Positions 43,686 through 51,987 of a stretch of 64,000 nt of DNA are shown here, piece by piece; the first letter of the stretch is position 1, and every line of letters starts with the position of its first letter. A program made the translations under genes and the position numbers. The DNA lies in NCBI RefSeq assembly GCF_910578445.1, contig NZ_CAJTQC010000002.1:215946-279945 (forward strand), read 5' to 3'. This stretch comes from an uncultured Duncaniella sp. (GTDB lineage: Bacteria > Bacteroidota > Bacteroidia > Bacteroidales > Muribaculaceae). Below the pieces are notes generated by a model that was not told the origin of the DNA, made no database searches, and worked only from the letters and a program-made list of their open reading frames with translations.

Positions 43686-44474
43686 TCAGGGCTTCATTAT
43701 GTCGCGTATAGCGAGTGATGCGAGAGTGATTCCGAAAATAGCTGTTATGTGCATCATAGCACCGTTTGTGGCTACCTTATTGTAGGTCATTGCTCCGGAG
43801 CGGTCAGTCATATCCTTTGCGTCCGGATGGTTGGCGACGAGTTCGTCGGAGTAGACACATTTGAATTTCTTAGCCGGGAAGAGTCCGCTCTTCTTGAATT
43901 TTCGCCTCAGGGCAGCCGCGAGCGGACATCCTTTGACTTTCCAGAATTCGGCCACGGCAATTCGTGACGGGTCGGTCTTGAGAGCAGCTCCCATTGATGA
44001 GTAGAAGTGTAGGCGACGGCCGTTTCCGGATGTATCGGTCATGGCTTTAGTCGCGTTGAGAATCAGCAGGGCTTTGTCGGAAAGAGAGTCAATGGCATCA
44101 ATGACCACGTCGTAGTCAGTCAGGACGTAGTTGCTTTGGGTGGATTGGTTGTAGAAATCATGTATGGCCACAATTTGCGCGTCAGGATTTATTTCGAGTA
44201 GCCGTTGTTTCATGGCTTCCACCTTTACTTCGCCGACTGTCTTTGTTGTTGCGGGAAGCTGACGGTTGATGTTTGAGAGTGCTATACGGTCGGCATCTAC
44301 GAGCGTCAGGTTTGCGAATCCGCTTCTGACGAGGGTTTCTGCAGCCCAGCTGCCTACGCCTCCGAGGCCGAATATGATTACCTTTGTCTCGCCAAACGAG
44401 TCAAGATTCCGGCGACCGGTAAGGAGAGCCGTGCGGTTGAAGATTTCTTCGCGGTTCACTGATGTTTTAATCAT
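43686..44474 (-). CDS. tcdA: tRNA threonylcarbamoyladenosine dehydratase TcdA (ThiF/MoeB family)
   Basis: 262 residues. TcdA uses ATP to cyclise t6A37 in tRNA to its cyclic ester form. The E1-like nucleotide site IIFGLGGVGSWAAETLVRSG near residue 34, the DADRIALSNINRQ loop near 60 and the DVVIDAIDSLSDKALL strand near 115 are present. Unlike MoeB or ThiF it lacks a CxxC zinc pair. The ATG at 44474 gives the usual N-terminus; a longer frame to 44534 would overlap the previous gene. It modifies the product of TsaD, encoded 20 kb away. Confidence 0.88.
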   Translation of the reverse strand: MIKTSVNREEIFNRTALLTGRRNLDSFGETKVIIFGLGGVGSWAAETLVRSGFANLTLVDADRIALSNINRQLPATTKTVGEVKVEAMKQRLLEINPDAQIVAIHDFYNQSTQSNYVLTDYDVVIDAIDSLSDKALLILNATKAMTDTSGNGRRLHFYSSMGAALKTDPSRIAVAEFWKVKGCPLAAALRRKFKKSGLFPAKKFKCVYSDELVANHPDAKDMTDRSGAMTYNKVATNGAMMHITAIFGITLASLAIRDIMKP

Positions 44475-44496
44475 TAATATCGGGTTGTCGGTTATG

Positions 44497-44868
44497 TCAG
44501 CACGATTCGCTGACAGTGTCGCGTCTTTTTGCAAGCGACATTTTTAGGCGCGACCACACAGAGGGTTCATCCATGCGTATGTGCACGTTGACATCCGAAT
44601 TGTGTTTGTTGAGGAAAATCATTGAGTTGCGCAACACGATGGCCAGACATGTCTCAAATTCGAGAATTTCGTGGATGTGGCGCAATGGGATGGCTGCAAA
44701 CGGTGATTTCGGATCGACGCTACCGATATAAAGATCGTTTTCGTCAATCACGATCCCATGGTTTTCAAGCGCATGAGTGAAAAGCAGGCCGAGATTGAGC
44801 TCATCGGGCGACGCAGGGGGACGCTTGTATAGCTTATAGATTTTTTCGATGACTTGTTTTGTTACCAT
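44497..44868 (-). CDS. Conserved-looking cytoplasmic protein, unknown function
   Basis: 123 residues from the ATG at 44868 (MVTKQVIEKIYKLYKRPPAS). It is a mixed alpha/beta protein with no signal peptide or transmembrane segment. Features include DELNLGLLFTHALENHGIVID, a SVDPKSPFAAIPLRHIHEILEFE stretch and VNVHIRMDEPSVWSRLKMSL near the end. No family or catalytic motif is recognised. It lies 22 bases before tcdA and is probably in the same transcript. The upstream extension to 44910 is less likely. Confidence 0.65.
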   Translation of the reverse strand: MVTKQVIEKIYKLYKRPPASPDELNLGLLFTHALENHGIVIDENDLYIGSVDPKSPFAAIPLRHIHEILEFETCLAIVLRNSMIFLNKHNSDVNVHIRMDEPSVWSRLKMSLAKRRDTVSESC

Positions 44869-45141
44869 ATCGTCTAAATATTCGTTAGCTAATGCCCTCG
44901 TGGCAGGCAATCTGATTGTAGAGCGTTCACTGTGTGGTAGGGAAAAATCTGTGATGAATTTTAGCTGTGCAAGTGAAAGTCTGCATCTTTAAAACAACCG
45001 TTTCATGCCTTGGGTTTAAAGCATGAGTGTTAAAATTGAGAATTTATGGTATCTTATAGTCGGATTCATCCGGCCATTGGTCGGTGAAGAACCTACAGGT
45101 ATGGATATTGAGGGCTGTTACTATTGGTGGGTTTTAAAAAA

Positions 45142-45191
45142 GCGCAGGGGCATAATTAATTCAGGAAGTAATTAAAATTATGCCCCTGCGC
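45142..45191 (-). terminator. Terminator of the methylmalonyl-CoA decarboxylase operon
   Basis: GCGCAGGGGCATAATT (45142-45157) and AATTATGCCCCTGCGC (45176-45191) are exact complements. On the minus strand the stem is followed by TTTTTAAAAC. It lies 34 bases after the mmdB stop. The remainder of 44911-45141 holds no gene. Confidence 0.88.
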
Positions 45192-45225
45192 GGGTGTATG
45201 AGACGAAATTAATCGTTGGCAGACA

Positions 45226-46380
45226 TCAAGCGAGGAATCCGAGGAGGACACCTGCGGCTACGGCCGAACCAATCACACCGGCGACATTCGGGCCCATGGC
45301 GTGCATGAGCAGGTAGTTGCTGGGATCGTATTCAAGACCAAGGTTATTGGAAATGCGGGCAGACATCGGGACGGCCGATACGCCTGCGTTACCGATAAGC
45401 GGATTGATTTTCTTTGATTTCGGCAGGAAGAGGTTGAAGAACTTCACGAAGAGGACACCGCTGGCCGATGCGATGATGAAGGCCATGAAACCGAGAAGGA
45501 AGATGCGGATGGTCTCTGATGTGAGGAATTCCGAAGCCTGTGTCGATGCGCCGACTGTCATGCCGAGAAGGATGGTGACAATGTCGGTGAGGGCGTTGCT
45601 GGCAGTCTTGGCAAGACGGTTGGTCACGCCGCATTCACGCAGCAGGTTGCCGAAGAAGAGCATGCCGAGCAGCGGAAGGCCTGAGGGAACGACGAAGCAG
45701 GTGAGAATCATGCCGACAATCGGGAAGATGATTTTCTCGTTCTGCGACACGGCGCGGGCGGGCTTCATCTTGATGACACGCTCGTTCTTAGTGGTGAGCA
45801 GGCGCATCAGCGGCGGCTGAATCACCGGCACGAGGGCCATGTAGGAGTAAGCCGACACTGCGATTGCACCCATGAGGTTCGGCGCGAGTTTCGACGAAAG
45901 GAAGATGGCTGTAGGACCGTCAGCACCACCGATGGTGGCGATAGCTCCGGCCTGGTCGGGGGCGAATCCGAGCAGAAGTGCCACCATGTATGCTCCGAAG
46001 ATACCGAACTGGGCGGCAGCACCGATGAGCATGAGCTTCGGGTTGGCGATGAGGGCCGAGAAGTCGGTCATAGCTCCGATGCCGAGGAAAATCAGCGGGG
46101 GATACCATCCGGCGCTTACACCATTGTAAAGAATGTTGAGCACCGAGCCTTCTTCATAGATGCCGATTTCAAGACCGGCGGTGGTGTTGAAGGGGACGTT
46201 GCCGATAAGTATACCGAAGCCGATGGGCACGAGGAGCATCGGTTCGAAATTCTTCTTAATAGCGAGCCAGATGAAGAACAAGCCGACAAGCAGCATCACC
46301 AAATGCTGCCATGTGGCGTTGTAAAAACCTGTCAGATGCCAGAACTCCTGAAGGTTTTGAAGTAAGAAATCGCTAAACAT
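45226..46380 (-). CDS. mmdB: Sodium-translocating decarboxylase beta subunit (methylmalonyl-CoA decarboxylase type)
   Basis: A 384-residue integral membrane subunit with about nine helices. It removes CO2 from carboxybiotin and pumps sodium outward. Family motifs are ATIGGADGPTAIFLSSKLAP near residue 148, with the key Asp, SAYSYMALVPVIQPPLM near 178, and PLIGNAGVSAVPMSARIS and LMHAMGPNVAGVIGSAVAAG near the end. Last gene of mce-mmdA-oadG-mmdC-mmdB. Beta subunits of oxaloacetate and glutaconyl-CoA decarboxylases look alike; context decides for methylmalonyl-CoA. Confidence 0.92.
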   Translation of the reverse strand: MFSDFLLQNLQEFWHLTGFYNATWQHLVMLLVGLFFIWLAIKKNFEPMLLVPIGFGILIGNVPFNTTAGLEIGIYEEGSVLNILYNGVSAGWYPPLIFLGIGAMTDFSALIANPKLMLIGAAAQFGIFGAYMVALLLGFAPDQAGAIATIGGADGPTAIFLSSKLAPNLMGAIAVSAYSYMALVPVIQPPLMRLLTTKNERVIKMKPARAVSQNEKIIFPIVGMILTCFVVPSGLPLLGMLFFGNLLRECGVTNRLAKTASNALTDIVTILLGMTVGASTQASEFLTSETIRIFLLGFMAFIIASASGVLFVKFFNLFLPKSKKINPLIGNAGVSAVPMSARISNNLGLEYDPSNYLLMHAMGPNVAGVIGSAVAAGVLLGFLA

Positions 46381-46447
46381 AATGTTTGATAGTTACTTAG
46401 ATGTGAGGTTTTCAAAAAGTGTGATGCTTTGTAGACACTCACTCTAT

Positions 46448-46882
46448 TTATTCGAGGGTAATGAGGGCTGTACCCTGAAGCACTGAGTCACCGGCATTGA
46501 CATTGATTGAGGCGACCTTGCCGTCCTGACCGGCGTGGATGGCGTTTTCCATCTTCATTGCTTCAAGCACGGCAACAGTGTCGGAAGCCTTGACTGTGTC
46601 GCCGACTTTCACGTTGACCGAAATCACAACGCCGGGGAGGGGAGCTTCAACAGTGTAGCCGCCTGCTTTGACCTGAGGCTTGTTGATGACCTTGGCTCCG
46701 CTTTCGGTGCGTGGTGCTGCAGACGGGCGTGGCGCTGTAACGATGTTGACAGGCTTTTCGGTCTTCTGGAGTTCCACTTTGTAGGGAACGCCGTTGACCT
46801 CTACCTTAGCGAGATTGTTGTCGATATCGCCGATTTTCACCGTATAGAGGTTACCGTTGATTCTATATTTATACTCTTTCAT
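46448..46882 (-). CDS. mmdC: Biotin carboxyl carrier subunit of methylmalonyl-CoA decarboxylase
   Basis: 144 residues. An N-terminal domain (KEYKYRINGNLYTVKIGDIDNNLAKVEVNG) leads through an Ala/Pro-containing linker (TAPRPSAAPRTES) to a biotinyl domain with the biotinylation site EAMKMENAI near residue 107. It carries the CO2 unit between the carboxyltransferase MmdA and the sodium pump MmdB. Confidence 0.93.
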   Translation of the reverse strand: MKEYKYRINGNLYTVKIGDIDNNLAKVEVNGVPYKVELQKTEKPVNIVTAPRPSAAPRTESGAKVINKPQVKAGGYTVEAPLPGVVISVNVKVGDTVKASDTVAVLEAMKMENAIHAGQDGKVASINVNAGDSVLQGTALITLE

Positions 46883-46926
46883 TTCTGTTTTTGATGTTTC
46901 AGTGTTTGAATACTGGGAAATTAAAA

Positions 46927-47853
46927 TTAACGATGCGGAAGCTCGCGAAGACTGTAGATCTTCGAGCTCCAGGGTGAGTATGCTCGGCGTACCTTATTGA
47001 TCGTAAGGATTGTGCTTTCGCGGTCGTGGGCGTCGAGATGCTCGGCGAGGGCAGCTGAGATTGCTGCGATGACTTCGCCTGAATCCTGCTCGTGGTGGTG
47101 GTCCTCGATTTCGCTTTCATCGCTGGCAAGAGCTTTCACTTTGCGTTTGCGTGAGATTGAAGCTCCGATGCTGTTGATGATATAGAAGCAGATTGAGAGA
47201 ATCACGAGAGCGGAGAACACGATACACATCGCCATGACGGCCATTGCGAAGCCGTGGGGGTCATGTTCGGCGAAGCTGTCCACCTTGTTGTTGGTGCTCT
47301 TGATGATGTTGTTGCTCGACGGAGTGATGTAGTGCGATTCCGAACCGTCGCGCACTTCCCAGTCATCAGGGTTGTTGATTCCGCCTTCACCGTCAGCCTT
47401 GCGGGCATATGACTGTCCCGGAAGGAGAGTGCCCGGAATGACGATTTCATCGATGAGGGTGAGCCCGTTGGCATCATAGATGGCAATGTAGTTGTCTTCG
47501 CCGGGTGTAAAGGTGAAGTTGGTGTGGAATGTGCCCTTGTTGGGTTCGCCGTCAGCCCAGAAAAGCACATGCTGACGCGAGGGAATCTCGGTGTTCACGT
47601 CACCGAGGGGAACGGGATAAAGCGTATTGTTGCTGCGGTCGTTGGTCAGAAAGACACTTGAGATTTCGAGCGGAGCGAAGGTCGAGTTGTAAAGCTCGAT
47701 CCACGCCGGGTAGCGTCCGAAATCGTCGACCACGCTCGTGGAGTCGTTGACGATCATCACCTCGTTGATGCGCAGGCCGCGACGCCCTTGGGCGGATATG
47801 GCCGAGACGCATGCGAGAGTCACCAACAGCAGCGTTAAAAGTCTTTTTTTCAT
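46927..47853 (-). CDS. OadG-type decarboxylase subunit with an N-terminal lamin-tail domain
   Basis: 308 residues. A signal peptide (MKKRLLTLLLVTLACVSAISAQ) is followed by a lamin-tail-like beta sandwich at about 28-165 (LRINEVMIVNDSTSVVDDFGRYPAWIELYN, then HVLFWADGEPN and TLIDEIVIPG). A transmembrane helix (FAMAVMAMCIVFSALVILSICFYIIN, about 203-228) starts the OadG-like part, with a His/Glu-rich cytoplasmic segment (ESEIEDHHHEQDSGEVIAAISAALAEH). The gamma/delta subunit anchors the decarboxylase at the membrane. The large periplasmic domain is an addition to the short classic subunit. The gene position in the operon supports the assignment. Confidence 0.8.
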   Translation of the reverse strand: MKKRLLTLLLVTLACVSAISAQGRRGLRINEVMIVNDSTSVVDDFGRYPAWIELYNSTFAPLEISSVFLTNDRSNNTLYPVPLGDVNTEIPSRQHVLFWADGEPNKGTFHTNFTFTPGEDNYIAIYDANGLTLIDEIVIPGTLLPGQSYARKADGEGGINNPDDWEVRDGSESHYITPSSNNIIKSTNNKVDSFAEHDPHGFAMAVMAMCIVFSALVILSICFYIINSIGASISRKRKVKALASDESEIEDHHHEQDSGEVIAAISAALAEHLDAHDRESTILTINKVRRAYSPWSSKIYSLRELPHR

Positions 47854-47945
47854 AACTTTTGTTGAGATGATTAGTAAGATTTACAGGCTGTCCGCATCGC
47901 GTATGGAAGATTGGTGTCTGCCACACGGATGCGAAAGTGACCCTC

Positions 47946-49499
47946 TTAGAGAGGTATGTTGCCGTGTTTCTTGGCCGGATTGACAACCTTCTTGGTCGCG
48001 AGCTGCTGAAGGGCGCGGATGATGCGGAAACGGGTGTTGCGCGGTTCGATCACATCGTCGATATAGCCGTAGCGGGCTGCGTTGTAGGGGTTGCAGAAGA
48101 GCTTGTTGTATTCATCTTCTTTCTCGCGGAGCACCTTGGCGGGATCGTCGGATGCCTTTGCTTCCTTGGCATAGAGAACCTCGACAGCACCTGCGCCACC
48201 CATAACGGCGATTTCGGCGGTAGGCCATGCGTAGTTCATGTCGCCACGGAGCTGCTTGCATGACATCACGATGTGTGAGCCACCGTAGCTCTTGCGGAGT
48301 GTCACAGTCACCTTGGGCACTGTTGCCTCGCCGTAGGCATAGAGAAGTTTCGCGCCGTGGAGGATTACACCGTTGTATTCCTGACCTGTTCCGGGGAGGA
48401 AGCCGGGAACGTCGACGAGTGTCACCAGAGGAATGTTGAACGCGTCGCAGAAACGGACGAAGCGAGCGCCCTTGCGCGATGCGTTGCTGTCGAGCACGCC
48501 GGCAAGATATTTGGGCTGGTTGGCCACAACGCCGACAGCCTGTCCGTTGAAGCGGGCGAAGCCGATGATGATGTTCTTGGCGAACTCGCGCTGGATTTCA
48601 AGGAACTCACCGTTGTCGACGATTGCGTTGATGACCTCATACATGTCATAAGGACGGTTGGCCGAATCGGGGATGATTTCGTTGAGAGAGTCTTCGAGAC
48701 GGTCGATCGGGTCGTTGCATTCAACCAGCGGTGGCTCTTCGAGATTGTTCTGGGGAATGTAGCTGAAGAGTTTGCGGATGATGCGGAGTGTTTCTTCTCC
48801 GTCCTCAGCAGCAAAGTGTGCGACACCGCTCTTCTGTGAGTGTACGGTTGCACCGCCGAGGGCTTCCTGGCTCACGTCTTCGCCTGTCACGGTCTTGACA
48901 ACCTTCGGGCCTGTGAGGAACATGTAGCTGATGCCCTTGGTCATGATAGTGAAGTCGGTGAGTGCTGGTGAATATACAGCACCGCCGGCACACGGACCGA
49001 GGATACCTGAAATCTGGGGAATGACACCTGATGCGAGGATGTTGCGCTGGAAAATTTCAGCGTAGCCTGCAAGCGCGTTGATGCCTTCCTGAATACGTGC
49101 ACCGCCTGAGTCGTTGAGACCGATGACGGGGGCTCCCATCTTCATGGCCATATCCATGATTTTGCAGATCTTAAGAGCCATGGTTTCGCTGAGTGAGCCA
49201 CCGAACACGGTGAAGTCCTGAGCGAATACATAAACGAGGCGGCCGTCGATTGTACCGTAGCCGGTCACGACGCCGTCGCCGAGATAGCTTTTCTTTTCCT
49301 GACCGAAGTTGTAGCAACGGTGGCGGACAAACATGTCGATTTCTTCAAAAGAACCTTCGTCGAGAAGTTGGGCAATACGCTCGCGGGCTGTGTATTTACC
49401 TCTTTCGTGCTGTTTCTGGATAGCTTTTTCGCCACCACCCAGACGAGCTTCTTCGCGAAGGGCGATAAGCTCTTTTACTTTTTCAAGCTGGTTACTCAT
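47946..49499 (-). CDS. mmdA: Methylmalonyl-CoA decarboxylase alpha subunit (acyl-CoA carboxyltransferase)
   Basis: 517 residues of the biotin-dependent carboxyltransferase family. It moves the carboxyl group of (S)-methylmalonyl-CoA to biotin on MmdC, giving propionyl-CoA. The crotonase-like halves are visible: VFAQDFTVFGGSLSE, GLNDSGGARIQEGINALAGYAEIF and GPCAGGAVYSPALTDF in the first, and LVTLVDVPGFLPGTGQEYNGVI and AWPTAEIAVMGGAGAVEVLYAKE in the second. With the pump subunits downstream, a decarboxylase is favoured over a carboxylase. It starts 65 bases after mce. Confidence 0.93.
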   Translation of the reverse strand: MSNQLEKVKELIALREEARLGGGEKAIQKQHERGKYTARERIAQLLDEGSFEEIDMFVRHRCYNFGQEKKSYLGDGVVTGYGTIDGRLVYVFAQDFTVFGGSLSETMALKICKIMDMAMKMGAPVIGLNDSGGARIQEGINALAGYAEIFQRNILASGVIPQISGILGPCAGGAVYSPALTDFTIMTKGISYMFLTGPKVVKTVTGEDVSQEALGGATVHSQKSGVAHFAAEDGEETLRIIRKLFSYIPQNNLEEPPLVECNDPIDRLEDSLNEIIPDSANRPYDMYEVINAIVDNGEFLEIQREFAKNIIIGFARFNGQAVGVVANQPKYLAGVLDSNASRKGARFVRFCDAFNIPLVTLVDVPGFLPGTGQEYNGVILHGAKLLYAYGEATVPKVTVTLRKSYGGSHIVMSCKQLRGDMNYAWPTAEIAVMGGAGAVEVLYAKEAKASDDPAKVLREKEDEYNKLFCNPYNAARYGYIDDVIEPRNTRFRIIRALQQLATKKVVNPAKKHGNIPL

Positions 49500-49564
49500 C
49501 TGTTATGAGATTATGTAAAAGTGTTTTGGAAATTATGGTTTAAGTATGAGTTGCGTGTTTCCTC

Positions 49565-49987
49565 TTACTTTTTTGCCGGATCTTCGCAAAGTTCAATGAG
49601 AGTGCCGCAGGTCGATTTCGGATGGAGGAAAGCGATGTTGAGACCTTCAGCGCCTTTGCGGGGTGCTTTGTCGATGAGGGCACAGCCTTTTTCCGATACT
49701 TCAGCGAGAGCGTTGGCCACACCGTCCTCGATTGCGAATGCGATGTGCTGGATGCCGCCGCGGCCGCCGTTCTTTTCGATGAACTTTGAAATCGCGCTGT
49801 CAGGCGAAGTGCCTTCGAGAAGCTCGATCTTGGTCTGTCCGACCTTAAAGAATGCTGTGCGCACCTTCTGGTCCTCTACTTCTTCGATTGCAAAGCATTT
49901 GAGACCGAGGGTGTTTTCGTAAAATGCGATTGCTGCCTTGAGATCGGGTACTGCGATACCCACGTGTTCGATGTGTGAAATATCCAT
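49565..49987 (-). CDS. mce: Methylmalonyl-CoA epimerase
   Basis: A 140-residue vicinal-oxygen-chelate protein that interconverts (R)- and (S)-methylmalonyl-CoA, supplying the S form to MmdA. The N-terminal ISHIEHVGIAVPDLKAAIAFYE gives the first metal His, GGIQHIAFAIED near residue 90 the second, and GTLIELCE near the end the Glu ligand. It is the first gene of the operon, the usual place in Bacteroidales making propionate from succinate. Confidence 0.94.
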   Translation of the reverse strand: MDISHIEHVGIAVPDLKAAIAFYENTLGLKCFAIEEVEDQKVRTAFFKVGQTKIELLEGTSPDSAISKFIEKNGGRGGIQHIAFAIEDGVANALAEVSEKGCALIDKAPRKGAEGLNIAFLHPKSTCGTLIELCEDPAKK

Positions 49988-50076
49988 GATAGTGATGGTT
50001 AGAATTGGGGTTTCAGTAATACTTTTTTATTGGTGTCGGCATGCCCTCAAAGAGTGGAAGGGAGCTTTCACCGTTG

Positions 50077-50108
50077 CAAATTTAAGTATAAAAATCGGTG
50101 ATAACAAA
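50077..50108 (-). promoter_or_regulatory. Promoter of the mce-mmd operon
   Basis: CAAATTTA at 50077-50084 (TAAATTTG on the minus strand) and CAAA at 50105-50108 are 20 bases apart. Transcription near 50070 gives a leader of about 83 bases before mce. Confidence 0.75.
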
Positions 50109-50223
50109 CTTATAATTACCCAATAATTCGGCAATCCGACATAAATTTCGGCAGAAAAATGAAAAAGACCTCCACTCTGGCTGAAAACTCCTGTGCCCGT
50201 AATAAAATTAGGAGGCACAAAAA

Positions 50224-50343
50224 ATTCAGAAATAACAAAAATGACAATCTCGGAAGTGTTGCGGTTCTGACGGAATTGAACGGTTGTATCATGAACGCTC
50301 CGCCGGAGTCCGGTGAGATATGTTATTTTTGTTATTTCTGAAT
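50224..50343 (-). terminator. Long 120-base foldback after araB, terminator-like
   Basis: ATTCAGAAATAACAAAAAT (50224-50242) and ATTTTTGTTATTTCTGAAT (50325-50343) are a perfect 19-bp inverted repeat. Pairing continues inward with small bulges (ACAATCTC with GAGATATGT). On the minus strand the stem ends in a TTTTTT run, so it can end the ara transcript. Its size and terminal repeats also resemble a miniature inverted-repeat element. Confidence 0.65.
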
Positions 50344-50368
50344 CGATGTACCTCTCGTTATAAGAGTA

Positions 50369-51967
50369 TTATGCTTTTGCTTGGGTTGCTGCGTGCTCTA
50401 TGGCAAGACCGCGCTTATAGTTCTCGAGGTAAGCGTTGAAACCTTCCACTTCTTCTGATGTGGGGGCGATTTCTGTGCCTGCGTCTCCGAGGAACACACG
50501 GTCGTTGAGATAGCCTGCAAGCGACTGGTTCTTGGCGTTGTTGACAAGGTAGGATGCAAGAAGCGCTATGCCCCAAGCGCCGCCTTCGCCTGCGGTTTCC
50601 ATGACGGAAATCGGAGAGTTGAGGGCTGCCGCAAGGATGCGCTGTCCGACTCCGGGAGTCTTGAAGAGGCCTCCATGACCGGTGATGCGGTCGACTTCCA
50701 CTTTCTCGTCATTGAACAGGATATCGTTGCCGATTTTCAGTACGCAGACCGACGCATAGAGATTGGCTCGCATGAAATTAGCGAGATTGAATTTGTCGGA
50801 TGCCGAGCGCACGAACAGCGGACGTCCTTCCTCAAGGCCGGTGATGGGTTCTCCCGAATAATAGTTATAGGAGATGAGGCCTCCACAATCGGTGTCGCCT
50901 TTGAGGGCGTTGTTGTAGAGAAGTCCGAACACCTGATTCATGTCGACAGGGACTCCTAGAAGTTCCTGATATTCCTTGAAGAGGTTGACCCATGCGTTGA
51001 GGTCGGAGGTGCAGTTGTTGCAGTGGACCATTGCGACGAGGCTGCCGTCGGGGGTTGTCACCATGTCGATCATCTCGTAGGGCTTCGAAAGTTCTTTTTC
51101 GAGCACTATCATTGAGAACGACGATGTTCCGGCCGACACGTTGCCAGTGCGCTGGAGCACGGCGTTGGTCGCAACCATGCCTGTTCCGGCGTCGCCTTCG
51201 GGCGGACAGAAGGGTATGCCAGCTTTGAGGTGGCCAGAAACGTCAAGACGCATAGCGCCTTCGGCTGTGAGGCAGCCTGATTTTTCTCCGGCTACGAGCA
51301 CTTTAGGCATGATGTCGAGCAGTTTCCACGGGAAGCCCTTGGGGGCTACGAGATTGTCGAACTTTTCGACCATTTCGGCTGAATAGTCCTTGGTGGCCGG
51401 GTCAATGGGAAGCATGCCTGACGCGTCGCCGACTCCGAGCACCTTTTCGCCTGTCAGCTGCCAGTGGATATAGCCGGCAAGTGTGGTGAGATAGTCGATG
51501 TCCTTGACATGGGGCTCTTCGTTAAGGATTGCCTGATAGAGATGTGAGATGCTCCATCTCAGCGGGATGTTGTAGACGAAAAGCTCCGACAGTTCGGCTG
51601 CGGCCTTGCCGGTGTTGGTGTTGCGCCATGTGCGGAACGGGACAAGGATTTCGGCGTTTTTGTCAAACGGCATGTAGCCGTGCATCATCGCGCTGATTCC
51701 GATTGCGGCGAGGTTTTCAATCTCGATATCGTATTCCTTGCGGACATTTGCTCGCAAATTGGCGTAGCAGTCCTGAAGGCCATACCAGATGGCTTCGGTG
51801 CTATATGTCCAGAGTCCGTCTGATAGCTGGTTTTCCCATTCGTGCGAACCTTGGGCTATGGGCTTGTTTTCCTCGTCGATAAGTACGGCCTTGATTCTTG
51901 TCGAGCCGAATTCGATGCCGAGGATTGCCTTGCCTTGAGCGATGGTTGATTTAGGATCTGAATTCAT
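50369..51967 (-). CDS. araB: FGGY-family sugar kinase, probable L-ribulokinase
   Basis: 532 residues with the FGGY fold: N-terminal phosphate loop ILGIEFGSTRIKAVLID near residue 16, AIGISAMMHGYMPFD near 89, PEGDAGTGMVATNAVLQRTGNVSAGTSSFSM near 264 and a late MTGHGGLFKTPGVGQ-like segment (DRITGHGGLFKTPG). It should phosphorylate L-ribulose made by AraA. It differs from the classic enteric AraB, and database labels may read xylulokinase or carbohydrate kinase. Position as last gene of galM-symporter-araR-araA-araB, 20 bases after araA, supports ribulokinase. The 5-epimerase AraD is not in the window. Confidence 0.82.
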   Translation of the reverse strand: MNSDPKSTIAQGKAILGIEFGSTRIKAVLIDEENKPIAQGSHEWENQLSDGLWTYSTEAIWYGLQDCYANLRANVRKEYDIEIENLAAIGISAMMHGYMPFDKNAEILVPFRTWRNTNTGKAAAELSELFVYNIPLRWSISHLYQAILNEEPHVKDIDYLTTLAGYIHWQLTGEKVLGVGDASGMLPIDPATKDYSAEMVEKFDNLVAPKGFPWKLLDIMPKVLVAGEKSGCLTAEGAMRLDVSGHLKAGIPFCPPEGDAGTGMVATNAVLQRTGNVSAGTSSFSMIVLEKELSKPYEMIDMVTTPDGSLVAMVHCNNCTSDLNAWVNLFKEYQELLGVPVDMNQVFGLLYNNALKGDTDCGGLISYNYYSGEPITGLEEGRPLFVRSASDKFNLANFMRANLYASVCVLKIGNDILFNDEKVEVDRITGHGGLFKTPGVGQRILAAALNSPISVMETAGEGGAWGIALLASYLVNNAKNQSLAGYLNDRVFLGDAGTEIAPTSEEVEGFNAYLENYKRGLAIEHAATQAKA

Positions 51968-51987
51968 ATCTCAGTCTATCGCTGTGG

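Noticed and set aside
50224..50343. Small transposon with its own gene
   Set aside because: Only 120 bases lie between and including the terminal repeats; no transposase frame fits, so it is reported as a foldback/terminator only.
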